From Xanthobacter sp. YC-JY1 (lineage in GTDB: Bacteria > Pseudomonadota > Alphaproteobacteria > Rhizobiales > Xanthobacteraceae), in the NCBI RefSeq assembly GCF_021730305.1, contig NZ_CP032674.1:1907001-1971000 (forward strand): a stretch of DNA of 64,000 nt, read 5' to 3'. Below are positions 10,113 through 18,987 of this stretch, in pieces. The notes beneath the pieces were generated by a model. The model was not told the origin of the DNA, ran no database searches, and saw only the letters and a list, made by a program, of their open reading frames with translations. The position numbers and the translations under genes are program-made. Position 1 is the first letter of the stretch. Each line of letters starts with the position of its first letter.

Positions 10113-10960
10113 GGCGTATCCAATGCGGCTTTGAAAGAAACGGGTGCGCCCATCGCCTCAAGTGCGGCCTGGTGCAAGGGTGCGCCGGCGCAGACGAGGG
10201 GGGCGTGGCTGGGAACCGGCGCATTGTAGCGCAGCGCCATGCCGTCGTGGCCGGTGAGGCGGCCCTGCGCCTCGCTCACCACGAGATCGGCGGCGGCCAG
10301 ATCCCAGTCATTGGAATTGCCGCCGGCGAGGGCGACATCGATCTCGCCGGTGGCGACCCGCGCGAGGCGCAGCGCCAAAGAGCGGATGCGCGGCAGGCGC
10401 TCGATGCGGGCGGCGCGGGCGATGCGGTCGAGATCGGCCGGCGGGCCGGCGACCCGGGCGCCTTCTAGCCGCGCGCGGGCGTCGATGGCGAGGGGGTGGC
10501 CGTTGCGGAAGGCGCCGGCGCCGGCCATGGCGGTGAACATCTCGTCTGTGACCGGGGCGAACAAGGCGGCGGCCACCGGCCGTCCCTCCACCACCAGCGC
10601 CACGGACACTGCCCAGTCGCTGCCGGCCGCCATGAAGGCGCGGGTGCCGTCGATGGGGTCCACCACCCACAAGCGCTGGGCGGAGAGGCGCGCGGGCGTG
10701 TCGGCCGATTCCTCGGAGAGCCAGCCGGCGGCGGGATCAAGCGCCGTCAGGTGCTGCCGCAGGAAGGCGTCCACCGCCATGTCGGCCTCGGTGACCGGGG
10801 AATCGTTGCCCTTGGTCCAGGTCTTCACGCCGGCCGCGAACATGCTACGCGCCATCTCGCCGGCCTCGGCCACCGTATCGACCATACGGCGGGCGAAGGC
10901 ATCATCGATGGCGGACCGGGGATGATCCCCGCCGCCGGCGCGCGTCGGTTCGGTGCTCAT
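10109..10960 (-). CDS. cysQ: 3'(2'),5'-bisphosphate nucleotidase, CysQ/inositol phosphatase family
   Basis: A 283-residue Mg-dependent phosphatase of the inositol monophosphatase fold. The metal-binding signature DPIDGTRAFMAAGSDWAVS and the C-terminal motif NSNDWDLAAADLVVSEAQG are clear. Members of this subgroup hydrolyse 3'-phosphoadenosine-5'-phosphate, a by-product of sulfate assimilation; inositol phosphatase activity is the alternative. The start at 10960 gives MSTEPTRAGGG; a longer frame upstream adds 18 residues without matching the family. The stop overlaps the DUF4170 start (ATGA). ubiA ends 85 bases upstream on the same strand. Confidence 0.85.
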   Translation of the reverse strand: MSTEPTRAGGGDHPRSAIDDAFARRMVDTVAEAGEMARSMFAAGVKTWTKGNDSPVTEADMAVDAFLRQHLTALDPAAGWLSEESADTPARLSAQRLWVVDPIDGTRAFMAAGSDWAVSVALVVEGRPVAAALFAPVTDEMFTAMAGAGAFRNGHPLAIDARARLEGARVAGPPADLDRIARAARIERLPRIRSLALRLARVATGEIDVALAGGNSNDWDLAAADLVVSEAQGRLTGHDGMALRYNAPVPSHAPLVCAGAPLHQAALEAMGAPVSFKAALDTP

Positions 10961-11045
10961 TGCCCTGCCAAATAGGGGCGCAGGCGCCGCGAGGCAAGCC
11001 ACCTCATGCTGCACCGCGTCAATCGGACCACCCCGAAGGGTGTCG

Positions 11046-12011
11046 TTACGGCAGGAGAGGCAGGATGGTGTTGGGCAGGAGGGTGTCGAGGGCGAGGCCC
11101 ACGAACAGGATCAGGCCGGCATCGCGATTCGACTTGAAGACGGCGAGGCAAAGCTCGGGATTGTCGATGTCGAGCCGGCGCACCTGCATCCACAGGTGAA
11201 TGGCGAAGCCGATCAGGCCGAGATAGGCGAACGGCCCCACCGGCACCGACATGAGCGCCGCCGCGAACAGGAACACCACCAGCGCGTAGCACAGCGACAC
11301 GGCTAGGCCGGTGCTGCGCCCGAACAGGAGCGCGGTGGAGCGCACGCCGACGATGGCGTCGTCCTCCTTGTCCTGATGGGCATAGATGGTGTCGTAGGCG
11401 AACACCCAGAGCACCGAGCCGGCGAATAGCAGCAAAGCGGGATCAGCGATGGTGCGCATCACGCTCGCCCAGCCCATGAGCGCGCCCCAGGAGAAGGCGA
11501 TGCCGAGAATGAGCTGCGGCACCGAGGTGACGCGCTTCATCAGCGGGTAGACGGCCACCACGCCGAGGGAGGCGATGCCGGTGACGATGGCGAAATGCGG
11601 CAGCGAGAGCAGGACCGCGAGGCCGACGAGGGCCTGAAACACGAGGAAAGCAAAGGCCGCGGGAACGCTCACCTGCCCGGATGCGATGGGGCGGCCGCGG
11701 GTGCGCGCCACCTGCCGGTCGATCTTGCGGTCGAGGATGTCGTTCCAGGTGCATCCCGCCCCGCGCATGGCGACGGCGCCGATGGCGAACAGCACCAGCA
11801 GCTTGGGCGAGGGATAGGGGTCGTCATTGGCGATGGCGGCGAGCGCCGTGGACCACCAGCAGGGCAGAAGCAGGAGCCACGAACCGATCGGACGGTCCAT
11901 CCGCGCGAGTCGCAGGTACGGACGCACCGGGCTCGGGGCCAGGCGCTCCACCCAGTTACCACGGGGGGCATCAGCGATCGGTGGGGCGGCAGCCCCTTCG
12001 CGGGCACTCAA
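11046..12011 (-). CDS. ubiA: 4-hydroxybenzoate polyprenyltransferase
   Basis: A 321-residue integral membrane prenyltransferase of ubiquinone biosynthesis that joins a polyprenyl chain to 4-hydroxybenzoate. Both Asp-rich motifs are present: NDILDRKID (first) and YDTIYAHQDKEDD (second), in a protein with about eight hydrophobic helices. No ATG fits; the first is residue 38, too far in. I place the start at TTG 12011, eight bases after a GAGG that spans the stop of the upstream secreted-protein gene, so translation is coupled to it. An in-frame GTG at residue 21 is the alternative. Confidence 0.93.
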   Translation of the reverse strand: MSAREGAAAPPIADAPRGNWVERLAPSPVRPYLRLARMDRPIGSWLLLLPCWWSTALAAIANDDPYPSPKLLVLFAIGAVAMRGAGCTWNDILDRKIDRQVARTRGRPIASGQVSVPAAFAFLVFQALVGLAVLLSLPHFAIVTGIASLGVVAVYPLMKRVTSVPQLILGIAFSWGALMGWASVMRTIADPALLLFAGSVLWVFAYDTIYAHQDKEDDAIVGVRSTALLFGRSTGLAVSLCYALVVFLFAAALMSVPVGPFAYLGLIGFAIHLWMQVRRLDIDNPELCLAVFKSNRDAGLILFVGLALDTLLPNTILPLLP

Positions 12012-12021
12012 TCCGGCGACC

Positions 12022-12504
12022 TCACTTCAGCGCGTTGCCGTTGAGGGTGCCGAAGACGCCAGTGTTCTTGCCGGAATCGATGCTGTAGCCGGTGGTGATA
12101 CCGAGCGCGCTGGACATGGAGCCCTGCGGCGGGGGCTTGTTGGGGCCGCCAACGCCGGTCGCGCCGTTGGCGGCGGCTTCGCAGACCCGGTTGCGGATGT
12201 CGACGGTCTTCTTGCTGGAGGCGTTGGCCTGATCGATCGCCTGCTGCGGGATCTGGCACCAGTCCTTGTTGTCGGCGAGGAACTTCACCCACTTCTGCTC
12301 GGCGGCGGCGAAGGCGCGAAACGCGGGGCAGAGCACCTGCGGATCCTTTTCCTTCTTGTTCACCACCGCCTGCAGGGCCTTGCCCTTCTGTTCCAGTTCA
12401 CCGCGCACCGACGCGACATCGCTCTGGCAATCCGCCAGAGCGGCGCCGGCGGACAGCGCAGTCGCGACCAGAGTGGCCGAAATCGCGAGCGTGAACTTCT
12501 TCAT
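12022..12504 (-). CDS. Secreted hypothetical protein with four cysteines
   Basis: A 160-residue exported protein of unknown function. The start at 12504 (MKKFTLAISATLVATALSA) is a textbook signal peptide with likely cleavage after AALA, and GAGGAGG lies 11 bases upstream. The mature protein is helical and charged, with cysteines in ADCQSDV, QVLCPAFR, KDWCQIP and NRVCEA, so two periplasmic disulfides are likely. The tail is Gly/Asn/Pro-rich. Its stop is 10 bases before the ubiA start, so they share a transcript, though no functional connection is evident. Confidence 0.7.
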   Translation of the reverse strand: MKKFTLAISATLVATALSAGAALADCQSDVASVRGELEQKGKALQAVVNKKEKDPQVLCPAFRAFAAAEQKWVKFLADNKDWCQIPQQAIDQANASSKKTVDIRNRVCEAAANGATGVGGPNKPPPQGSMSSALGITTGYSIDSGKNTGVFGTLNGNALK

Positions 12505-12849
12505 GAGGCAGAGCCCCTCCTCATCGGGATCCCTCGGGACCGCAGGTTTGATATACAGACCCCCAACTTTGGGCAATATCACGGCGGAAGCCGCAGAAAG
12601 CTATCACGCATTCCCTAACGGAGTGCGTCGGCGCTGGATACCCCCTTTCCGTGTCGCCCCTCTCGCCGGGGCCTGACAGGGGGGCTCGCGCAGGTAACAA
12701 TTTTCTAAGGATGCACGACAGGGCTGCGCAGATGCGGTTGTGGGAGCGCGGCTGCGGAGAGGGGGCGTCCTCCACACTCCGCGGCGCGTTCCCCCAAGGC
12801 GCCTTTTCGAGATCGGCCGCGGAAACACGGTCCAGCTGGGACGCGGCGG
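12505..12849. other. 345-base region without a recognised gene
   Basis: Lies between the secreted-protein gene and the methyltransferase gene. I see no open frame with both a plausible start and a coding pattern, and no strong hairpin. It marks the edge of the AT-rich tract: base composition falls sharply from about 12880 onward. Confidence 0.4.
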
Positions 12850-13635
12850 TCAGTGGGGCTTCGAGGGGGCGGTTAGGTCGGTCTGAACCTCAAATTGCGA
12901 AGAGAGGCTTTGTGCTGGCTTGGTTGCGGAGGTCAGGAAGTTCTGGCTCGCGATATAATTGAATTTCCCGGTTTCTGCAGCGTAAAGTAAGCGAAAGCCT
13001 AGCGTGCCGACCGCCCAGATGATGGCTCGGACGGTGCTTTTTAGCCCGTGGGGAATGGGTTTGTCCTCGAACGACGAGACTTTTTCGAAGCCTACGGTGC
13101 GCAAAAGCTGTCGCATCGATGTGGCTGTGAATGAAATTTCATGTGTAACGTCGCCATAGCGGATGCTATTTCCGAAAATGCCGGATGCATTTGGTGTGTG
13201 TATGAAGATAATTCCGTTCGGCTTCAGTATGCGGAATATCTCATCTGATATCTGGAATAATTCACATTTTGATAAATGCTCGAAGATGTCGAAGCAAATT
13301 ACGACATCAAGGCTGTTGGATTGTGTGTTTGAAAGAGCTTGATTGATATCACTTAGATATGCTTCTGGTACGCCTCGGCTGTGTGCCAGGTCGATCATTT
13401 CGGGAGAGATGTCGAAACCCGATATGTTTTTATAGTTCGCCTGTTTCAGCCAGTAGATGACGTCTCCGGCGCCGCATCCGACATCGAGTATTTTTATTTT
13501 ACGATCCGCCGGAATATGGCGACTGATGAATGAGTTTATGTGCGGGCCGCGTACGGAATATCCAATAGATGCATCATGGCCGCCTTGGTTGCTCGATACG
13601 TACGCATTGTATAGACGCGTTTGCCATTCTTGCAT
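12850..13635 (-). CDS. Class I SAM-dependent methyltransferase, AT-rich
   Basis: A 261-residue methyltransferase. Motif I is ILDVGCGAGDVIYWL, the acidic end of strand 2 follows in SGFDISPEMIDLA, and motif IV-like FDIFEHLSKCELF with RILKPNGIIFIHTPN completes the SAM-binding fold. This subgroup resembles methyltransferases of polysaccharide and natural-product clusters (UbiG/COQ3-like), but no such cluster is adjacent. Base composition is strikingly low: two 60-base stretches inside the gene count 38% and 47% G+C against about two-thirds around it, and codon use is unlike the neighbours. It is probably a recent acquisition. Its substrate is unknown. Confidence 0.82.
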   Translation of the reverse strand: MQEWQTRLYNAYVSSNQGGHDASIGYSVRGPHINSFISRHIPADRKIKILDVGCGAGDVIYWLKQANYKNISGFDISPEMIDLAHSRGVPEAYLSDINQALSNTQSNSLDVVICFDIFEHLSKCELFQISDEIFRILKPNGIIFIHTPNASGIFGNSIRYGDVTHEISFTATSMRQLLRTVGFEKVSSFEDKPIPHGLKSTVRAIIWAVGTLGFRLLYAAETGKFNYIASQNFLTSATKPAQSLSSQFEVQTDLTAPSKPH

Positions 13636-13890
13636 CGGACGCCTCCCTTACTCGTTCGTTGTTTTTTCCAGCATAATGTGGATGAGCGCGGGGCGGTATC
13701 TAATCGTCAGTCGTATATCCCTATGTCGGAATCTATTGGGTGAAGTTAGGTAGCCTGTTCCGCTTTGTGGTGGTAATTATGGGTCAGCTCCTCTCCGGGC
13801 CGGCTGGGCCTCCGCTTCCGGTGGTTGCCGCTTGACGGCGCGCTCGGGCGTCGGTAATTTCGCGCAACTTTTGAAAGGGACGGCGCCGAC
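13636..13890. other. Gap between methyltransferase and ilv leader
   Basis: This stretch passes from AT-rich sequence (to about 13760) back to host-like composition. It should contain the methyltransferase promoter on the minus strand and the ilv promoter on the plus strand. No clear promoter hexamers or small gene could be supported. Confidence 0.4.
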
Positions 13891-13947
13891 ATGCGCAAGA
13901 TCGTTATTCTTCTCGTAGGGTGGTGCGCCACTTTCCGTCCGGCCTGA
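13891..13947 (+). CDS. Branched-chain amino acid leader peptide
   Basis: An 18-codon open frame, MRKIVILLVGWCATFRPA, with AAAGGGA upstream. Codons 4-9 are Ile-Val-Ile-Leu-Leu-Val in a row, which is the pattern of leader peptides that sense charged tRNAs for isoleucine, valine and leucine. It lies 180 bases before ilvI, and its stop codon is inside the first of the hairpins of the attenuator. When these tRNAs are scarce, a ribosome stalled at codons 4-9 would change the folding of the downstream RNA. Ribosome-mediated attenuation of ilv operons is known in enteric bacteria and has been reported in Caulobacter; its use here is inferred from sequence. Confidence 0.8.
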   Translation: MRKIVILLVGWCATFRPA

Positions 13948-14006
13948 AGGCCGTGACGAACGAGGTGGCGCGTGACGAGGGGCCTTCGGGCCCCTTCGTC
14001 GTTTCT
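13925..14006 (+). promoter_or_regulatory. Transcription attenuator of the ilvIH operon
   Basis: Three structures can form after the leader codons. (1) CGTCCGGCC at 13936-13944 pairs with 13949-13958 around the leader stop, 9 bp with one bulge. (2) GCGCCAC at 13925-13931 can instead pair with GTGGCGC at 13965-13971. (3) The terminator: 13974-13984 pairs with 13989-14000 (11 bp, one bulge, UUCG loop), followed by GTTTCT. GACGAA at 13955-13960 can also pair with TTCGTC at 13995-14000, opening the terminator. This mutual exclusion is the layout of a tRNA-sensing attenuator. The exact pairing scheme is my inference. Confidence 0.7.
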
Positions 14007-14127
14007 GAGCCGGGGCGCCGGCACGGAATTCGGGAGCGAGCCGGGCCGCAGGCCGGGTGGAGACAAGGATAAAAGTCCGGCGTAGCGCGCCGGCCGGGAC
14101 CGGATGGATCCCGCAGGGAGTTGGACC

Positions 14128-15888
14128 ATGAGCAAGCAGATGACCGGCGCCGAAATGGTGATCCAGGCCTTCGCCGACCAGGGCGTCGAGCACATCTTCG
14201 GCTATCCGGGCGGCGCCGTGCTGCCGATCTACGATGCGCTGTTCCACCAGAACCACATCGAGCACATCCTCGTGCGCCACGAGCAGGCGGCGGTGCATTC
14301 GGCCGAGGGCTATGCCCGCTCCTCCGGCAAGGTCGGCGTCGTGCTCGTCACCTCCGGCCCCGGCGCTACCAATGCCGTCACCGGCCTCACCGACGCGCTG
14401 ATGGATTCCATCCCGATCGTCTGCATCACCGGGCAGGTGGCGACCCACCTCATCGGCAACGACGCCTTCCAGGAATGCGACACGGTCGGAATCACCCGCC
14501 CCTGCACCAAGCACAATTATCTGGTGCGGGACGTGAACGACCTCGCGCGCACGCTGCATGAAGCCTTCTATGTCGCGCAGAACGGCCGGCCCGGACCGGT
14601 GGTCGTCGACATCCCGAAGGACGTGCAGTTCGCCACCGGCACCTATGTCGGCCGCGAGAACATCCAGCACAAGACCTACCGTCCCAAGCTCGACGCCGAG
14701 GCGCCGCAGATCGCGGCGGCGGTGGAGATGCTGGCCGGGGCGAAGCGGCCCATCTTCTACACCGGCGGCGGCGTCATCAATTCCGGGCCGGAGGCGAGCC
14801 GCATCCTGCGCGAGCTGGCGCGCATCACCGGCGTGCCCGTCACCTCAACCCTCATGGGCCTCGGCGCCTTCCCGGCGGCCAACCGCCAGTGGCTGGGCAT
14901 GCTGGGCATGCACGGCACCTACGAGGCCAACATGGCCATGCACGGCTGCGACGTGATGGTCTGCATCGGCGCGCGCTTCGACGACCGCATCACCGGCCGC
15001 CTCGATGCCTTCGCGCCGGGCTCCAAGAAGATCCACATCGACATCGACCCCTCGTCCATCAACAAGAACGTCAAGGTGGACCTGCCCATCATCGGCGACT
15101 GCACCCGCGTGCTCGCGGACATGCTCGCTGCCTGGAAGGCGCGGGACCTCTCCATCGACAAGGGTGCGCTGGACGCCTGGTGGACGCAGATCGACCGCTG
15201 GCGGGGGCGCAACTGCCTCGCCTACCGGCACTCGGACGAGATCATCAAGCCGCAATATGCCATCGAGCGGCTCTACAATCTCACCAAGGACCGGGACGTC
15301 TACATCTCCACCGAGGTGGGCCAGCATCAGATGTGGGCGGCGCAGTTCTTCCGCTTCGAGGAGCCGAACCGCTGGATGACCTCCGGCGGCCTCGGCACCA
15401 TGGGCTACGGCCTGCCGGCCGCCATCGGCGCGCAGAAGGCGCACCCCGACGCCCTGTGCATCGACATCGCCGGCGAAGCCTCCATCCTCATGAACATGCA
15501 GGAAATGTCGACCGCCGTGCAGTTCGACCTGCCGGTGAAGATTTTCATCCTGAACAACAAGTACATGGGCATGGTGCGCCAGTGGCAGGAACTGCTGCAC
15601 GGCGGGCGCTACTCCCACTCCTATTCGGAGGCGCTGCCCGACTTCGTGAAGCTGGCCGACGCCTATGGCGGCGTGGGCATCCGCTGCGACAAGCCGTCCG
15701 ATCTCGATGCGGCCATCGAGGAGATGATCGCCATCAAGCGGCCGGTGATCTTCGACTGCATCGTGGACCAGCAGGAAAACTGCTTCCCCATGATCCCCTC
15801 GGGTCGCGCCCACAACGAGATGATCCTCGGCGACATGGCCGTGGATCTCGACGAGGCCATCACCGACGAAGGCAAGATGCTGGTGTGA
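14128..15888 (+). CDS. ilvI: Acetolactate synthase large (catalytic) subunit
   Basis: A 586-residue thiamine-diphosphate enzyme that makes acetolactate and acetohydroxybutyrate, the first committed step of valine, leucine and isoleucine synthesis. The N-terminal PYR domain contains the catalytic Glu in LVRHEQAAVHSAEGYA; the FAD-binding middle domain and the C-terminal ThDP motif (GEASILMNMQEMSTA ... NNKYMGMVRQWQ) are all in place. The start at ATG 14128 (MSKQMTGAEMVIQAF) follows AGGGAG; an upstream in-frame ATG at 14104 lacks a good site. It heads ilvI-ilvH, under the leader-peptide attenuator. Confidence 0.96.
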   Translation: MSKQMTGAEMVIQAFADQGVEHIFGYPGGAVLPIYDALFHQNHIEHILVRHEQAAVHSAEGYARSSGKVGVVLVTSGPGATNAVTGLTDALMDSIPIVCITGQVATHLIGNDAFQECDTVGITRPCTKHNYLVRDVNDLARTLHEAFYVAQNGRPGPVVVDIPKDVQFATGTYVGRENIQHKTYRPKLDAEAPQIAAAVEMLAGAKRPIFYTGGGVINSGPEASRILRELARITGVPVTSTLMGLGAFPAANRQWLGMLGMHGTYEANMAMHGCDVMVCIGARFDDRITGRLDAFAPGSKKIHIDIDPSSINKNVKVDLPIIGDCTRVLADMLAAWKARDLSIDKGALDAWWTQIDRWRGRNCLAYRHSDEIIKPQYAIERLYNLTKDRDVYISTEVGQHQMWAAQFFRFEEPNRWMTSGGLGTMGYGLPAAIGAQKAHPDALCIDIAGEASILMNMQEMSTAVQFDLPVKIFILNNKYMGMVRQWQELLHGGRYSHSYSEALPDFVKLADAYGGVGIRCDKPSDLDAAIEEMIAIKRPVIFDCIVDQQENCFPMIPSGRAHNEMILGDMAVDLDEAITDEGKMLV

Positions 15889-15950
15889 GGCGCGCAGCCG
15901 CCGGGCGGAACCGCCCGGCGCTGGCCAGACGGACGTAAACCCCGCACCCC

Positions 15951-15977
15951 ACCCCTCTCCCGCACGGGGAGAGGGGG
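15951..15977. repeat. CCCCTCTCCC hairpin repeat, copy 1
   Basis: A 10-bp stem, CCCCTCTCCC / GGGAGAGGGG, around a short loop in the 134-base gap between ilvI and ilvH. The same arms occur at 39491-39515 with a different loop, so this is an intergenic repeat rather than a gene-specific signal. A second hairpin, GCCGGGCGG / CCGCCCGGC, precedes it near 15900-15920. Either could slow transcription or protect mRNA between the two subunit genes. Confidence 0.5.
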
Positions 15978-16022
15978 TCTCTTCTCGGCGCCCCGCCGCT
16001 CTCTTTTCGATCCGAGACTTCC

Positions 16023-16538
16023 ATGCCCAACTCTTCCGAGCCCATCGAGCGCCACACCCTCTCCGTCCTGGTCGACAACGAGCCGGGCGTGCTGGCGCGC
16101 GTCATCGGCCTGTTCTCCGGCCGCGGCTACAACATCGACAGCCTCACGGTGTCCGAGGTGAGCCACGAGGGGCACCTCTCCCGCATCACCATCGTCACCA
16201 CCGGCACGCCCATGGTGATCGAGCAGATCAAGAACCAGCTCGACCGACTCGTGCCCGTGCACCGGGTGCGCGACCTTACCGTGGAGGCCTCCTCCCTGGA
16301 GCGGGAGCTGGCCATGGTGAAGGTGCGCGGCGTGGGCGAGGCCCGCGGCGAGGCGCTCAGGCTCGCCGAAGCCTTCCGCGCTCGCGTCATCGACGCGACG
16401 CGCGAGAGCTTCGTGTTCGAGATTACCGGTAAGTCGGACAAGATCGACCAGTTCGCCTGGCTCATGGAGCCCCTCGGCCTGGTGGAGGTGGCGCGCACCG
16501 GCGTGGTGGCCATCTCCCGCGGCCCGGAAGCCATGTGA
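16023..16538 (+). CDS. ilvH: Acetolactate synthase small (regulatory) subunit
   Basis: A 171-residue regulatory subunit that stabilises IlvI and confers feedback inhibition by valine. The N-terminal ACT domain is recognisable from HTLSVLVDNEPGVLARVIGL and FSGRGYNIDSLTV; the C-terminal domain contains the conserved DATRESFVFEITGK. The length matches short-form IlvH. It follows ilvI by 134 bases containing two hairpins and is followed by a long hairpin before ilvC, so its stoichiometry to ilvI may be set at the RNA level. Confidence 0.95.
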   Translation: MPNSSEPIERHTLSVLVDNEPGVLARVIGLFSGRGYNIDSLTVSEVSHEGHLSRITIVTTGTPMVIEQIKNQLDRLVPVHRVRDLTVEASSLERELAMVKVRGVGEARGEALRLAEAFRARVIDATRESFVFEITGKSDKIDQFAWLMEPLGLVEVARTGVVAISRGPEAM

Positions 16539-16560
16539 GGATCGTGGCCTGACCGTGTGA

Positions 16561-17706
<1,146 letters not shown>

Positions 17707-17725
17707 TCCTCACTCGCTGAGGCAC

Positions 17726-17762
17726 GCCCCGGAGCGGCGAAGGCTGCTCCGGGGCTGTTTTA
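17726..17762 (+). terminator. Intrinsic terminator of ilvC
   Basis: A 10-bp perfect stem GCCCCGGAGC / GCTCCGGGGC (17726-17735 with 17746-17755) followed by TGTTTTA. It lies 20 bases beyond the ilvC stop and in front of the convergent NTF2-like gene. Confidence 0.85.
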
Positions 17763-17787
17763 TGGGCGGGGGCTCACCGATCCCTGG

Positions 17788-18273
17788 TCATTTTCCCGGA
17801 GCCGCGCGCGCGTTCTGATCCACCGGGAAAGCCATGAACCGGGCGATGCGCCAGAGGCCGTCGGGGTCGCGGCGGAAGATGTCCATGCCCTCGTCGCGCG
17901 AGAGCGCATTGCCGTCCGGCCGCTCGGTGAGCACCCAGGTGAGGCGCACCATCGCGAGGTCGCCGGACACCAGGATTTCGTGGATCTGGCAGAGATAAGC
18001 GAGCTTGCCGGCCGACTTGGCTAGGGCCTTGGCGATGCGCGCGCAGACGGCCGCCTTGTCCCCCGCCGGGGCGCCCTGGACGTCGGATTTCAGGTCGTCG
18101 GCGAACAGGTCGCAGGTGGCGGCGGCATCGCCCCGGTTGAACGCCTCGGTCCAGGCGGCGAGGCGAGCGCGGATGGCGGCTTCGACGGCGCGATCCGCCG
18201 CGGACCGATCCTCGGCGTGAGCGAGTGTCGGCGCCAGCAGAAGAGCGAGGACAAGGACGGCGCGGCGCAGCAT
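17788..18273 (-). CDS. Secreted NTF2-like (SnoaL/DUF4440) protein
   Basis: A 161-residue exported protein. The signal peptide is MLRRAVLVLALLLAPTLAHA; I chose this ATG (18273) over one 63 bases upstream because it gives a clean signal sequence. The mature part has the cone-shaped NTF2 fold pattern: helix AIRARLAAWTEAFNRGDAAATCDLFADD, then strands with VSGDLAMVRLTWVLTE and DPDGLWRIARFMAF. Such proteins may be enzymes or ligand carriers. Three cysteines are present. It is the last gene of a possible minus-strand group with the cupin and esterase genes, 66 bases after the cupin start-proximal neighbour ends. Confidence 0.7.
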   Translation of the reverse strand: MLRRAVLVLALLLAPTLAHAEDRSAADRAVEAAIRARLAAWTEAFNRGDAAATCDLFADDLKSDVQGAPAGDKAAVCARIAKALAKSAGKLAYLCQIHEILVSGDLAMVRLTWVLTERPDGNALSRDEGMDIFRRDPDGLWRIARFMAFPVDQNARAAPGK

Positions 18274-18339
18274 CTCGCAGGTCTCCGCGCCGGCGGGCGC
18301 AGAGCGACTAGAGCACCGCCGCACGTAGCCCGGCAACCG

Positions 18340-18987
18340 TCAGTCCGTGATGCGCGCCTGAATGGTCAGGATGTCCCACGCCGGTGCCTCCGGCGGGTTG
18401 GCATAGACGGTGGTGAAGCTGCCGATGCCACCGTCCGGCCCAACCCAGCGGCGGGCCTCGCCGCCAATCTCGGCGCCATGCACTTCGATCAGGATGGCGG
18501 AAGTGGTGGCCGAGCCGTTGGCGATGGCCAGCCCGTCTCCGTCCTTGGGCGCGAAGGCATCCACCGCGCCCGCACCGAGTCGCTTCTCCGCCGCCCGCGC
18601 CACCGGTGGCGCGCCATCGGGCAGAGCAAGACGCTGGCGCACGATCTCCCCGCGCAGCACGCCGGCCAGTTCCCAAACCGTCTGCTCGCACACCGGCAGG
18701 GCGGCGCCGGGGGCGAGCACGGTGGCGATAACGGTGAAGCGGGTCATCTGGTCCGCATAAAGCTGGTACTGGCGGAACGGCTGGTCATCGAGCCGGGCGA
18801 AAACCTCCGGGAGCCAATCGTCATGAGCCACCAGCCGGCCCATGAGGTCGTGGCCGATCATCAGGATTTCGCGCGGATCATCCGCCAGTTCCACCATGGA
18901 CTGGATGTCCCACGAGAAGCGGCGGAGCGGCTCGGGCGGGGCGGCGATGGTGTCCGGCAAGGGCTCGGTCCCTGTCTCAGTGGTCAT
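18340..18987 (-). CDS. Cupin-fold protein related to cysteine dioxygenase (COG5553-like)
   Basis: A 215-residue protein with the architecture of the predicted metal-dependent double-stranded beta-helix family related to cysteine dioxygenase: a helical N-terminus (residues about 20-75), then the beta barrel starting MTRFTVIATVLAPG. In active members the barrel has two iron-binding His in a PxHxH-type turn before W-x2-x-G-V-x-RG. Here that turn reads PVCEQTVWELAGVLRG, so Cys and Gln replace both His, and the third His position is also not obvious (AIANGSATTSAILIEVHG). It is therefore likely non-catalytic or uses another metal site. Its start overlaps the end of the esterase gene by 11 bases. 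Confidence 0.6.
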   Translation of the reverse strand: MTTETGTEPLPDTIAAPPEPLRRFSWDIQSMVELADDPREILMIGHDLMGRLVAHDDWLPEVFARLDDQPFRQYQLYADQMTRFTVIATVLAPGAALPVCEQTVWELAGVLRGEIVRQRLALPDGAPPVARAAEKRLGAGAVDAFAPKDGDGLAIANGSATTSAILIEVHGAEIGGEARRWVGPDGGIGSFTTVYANPPEAPAWDILTIQARITD

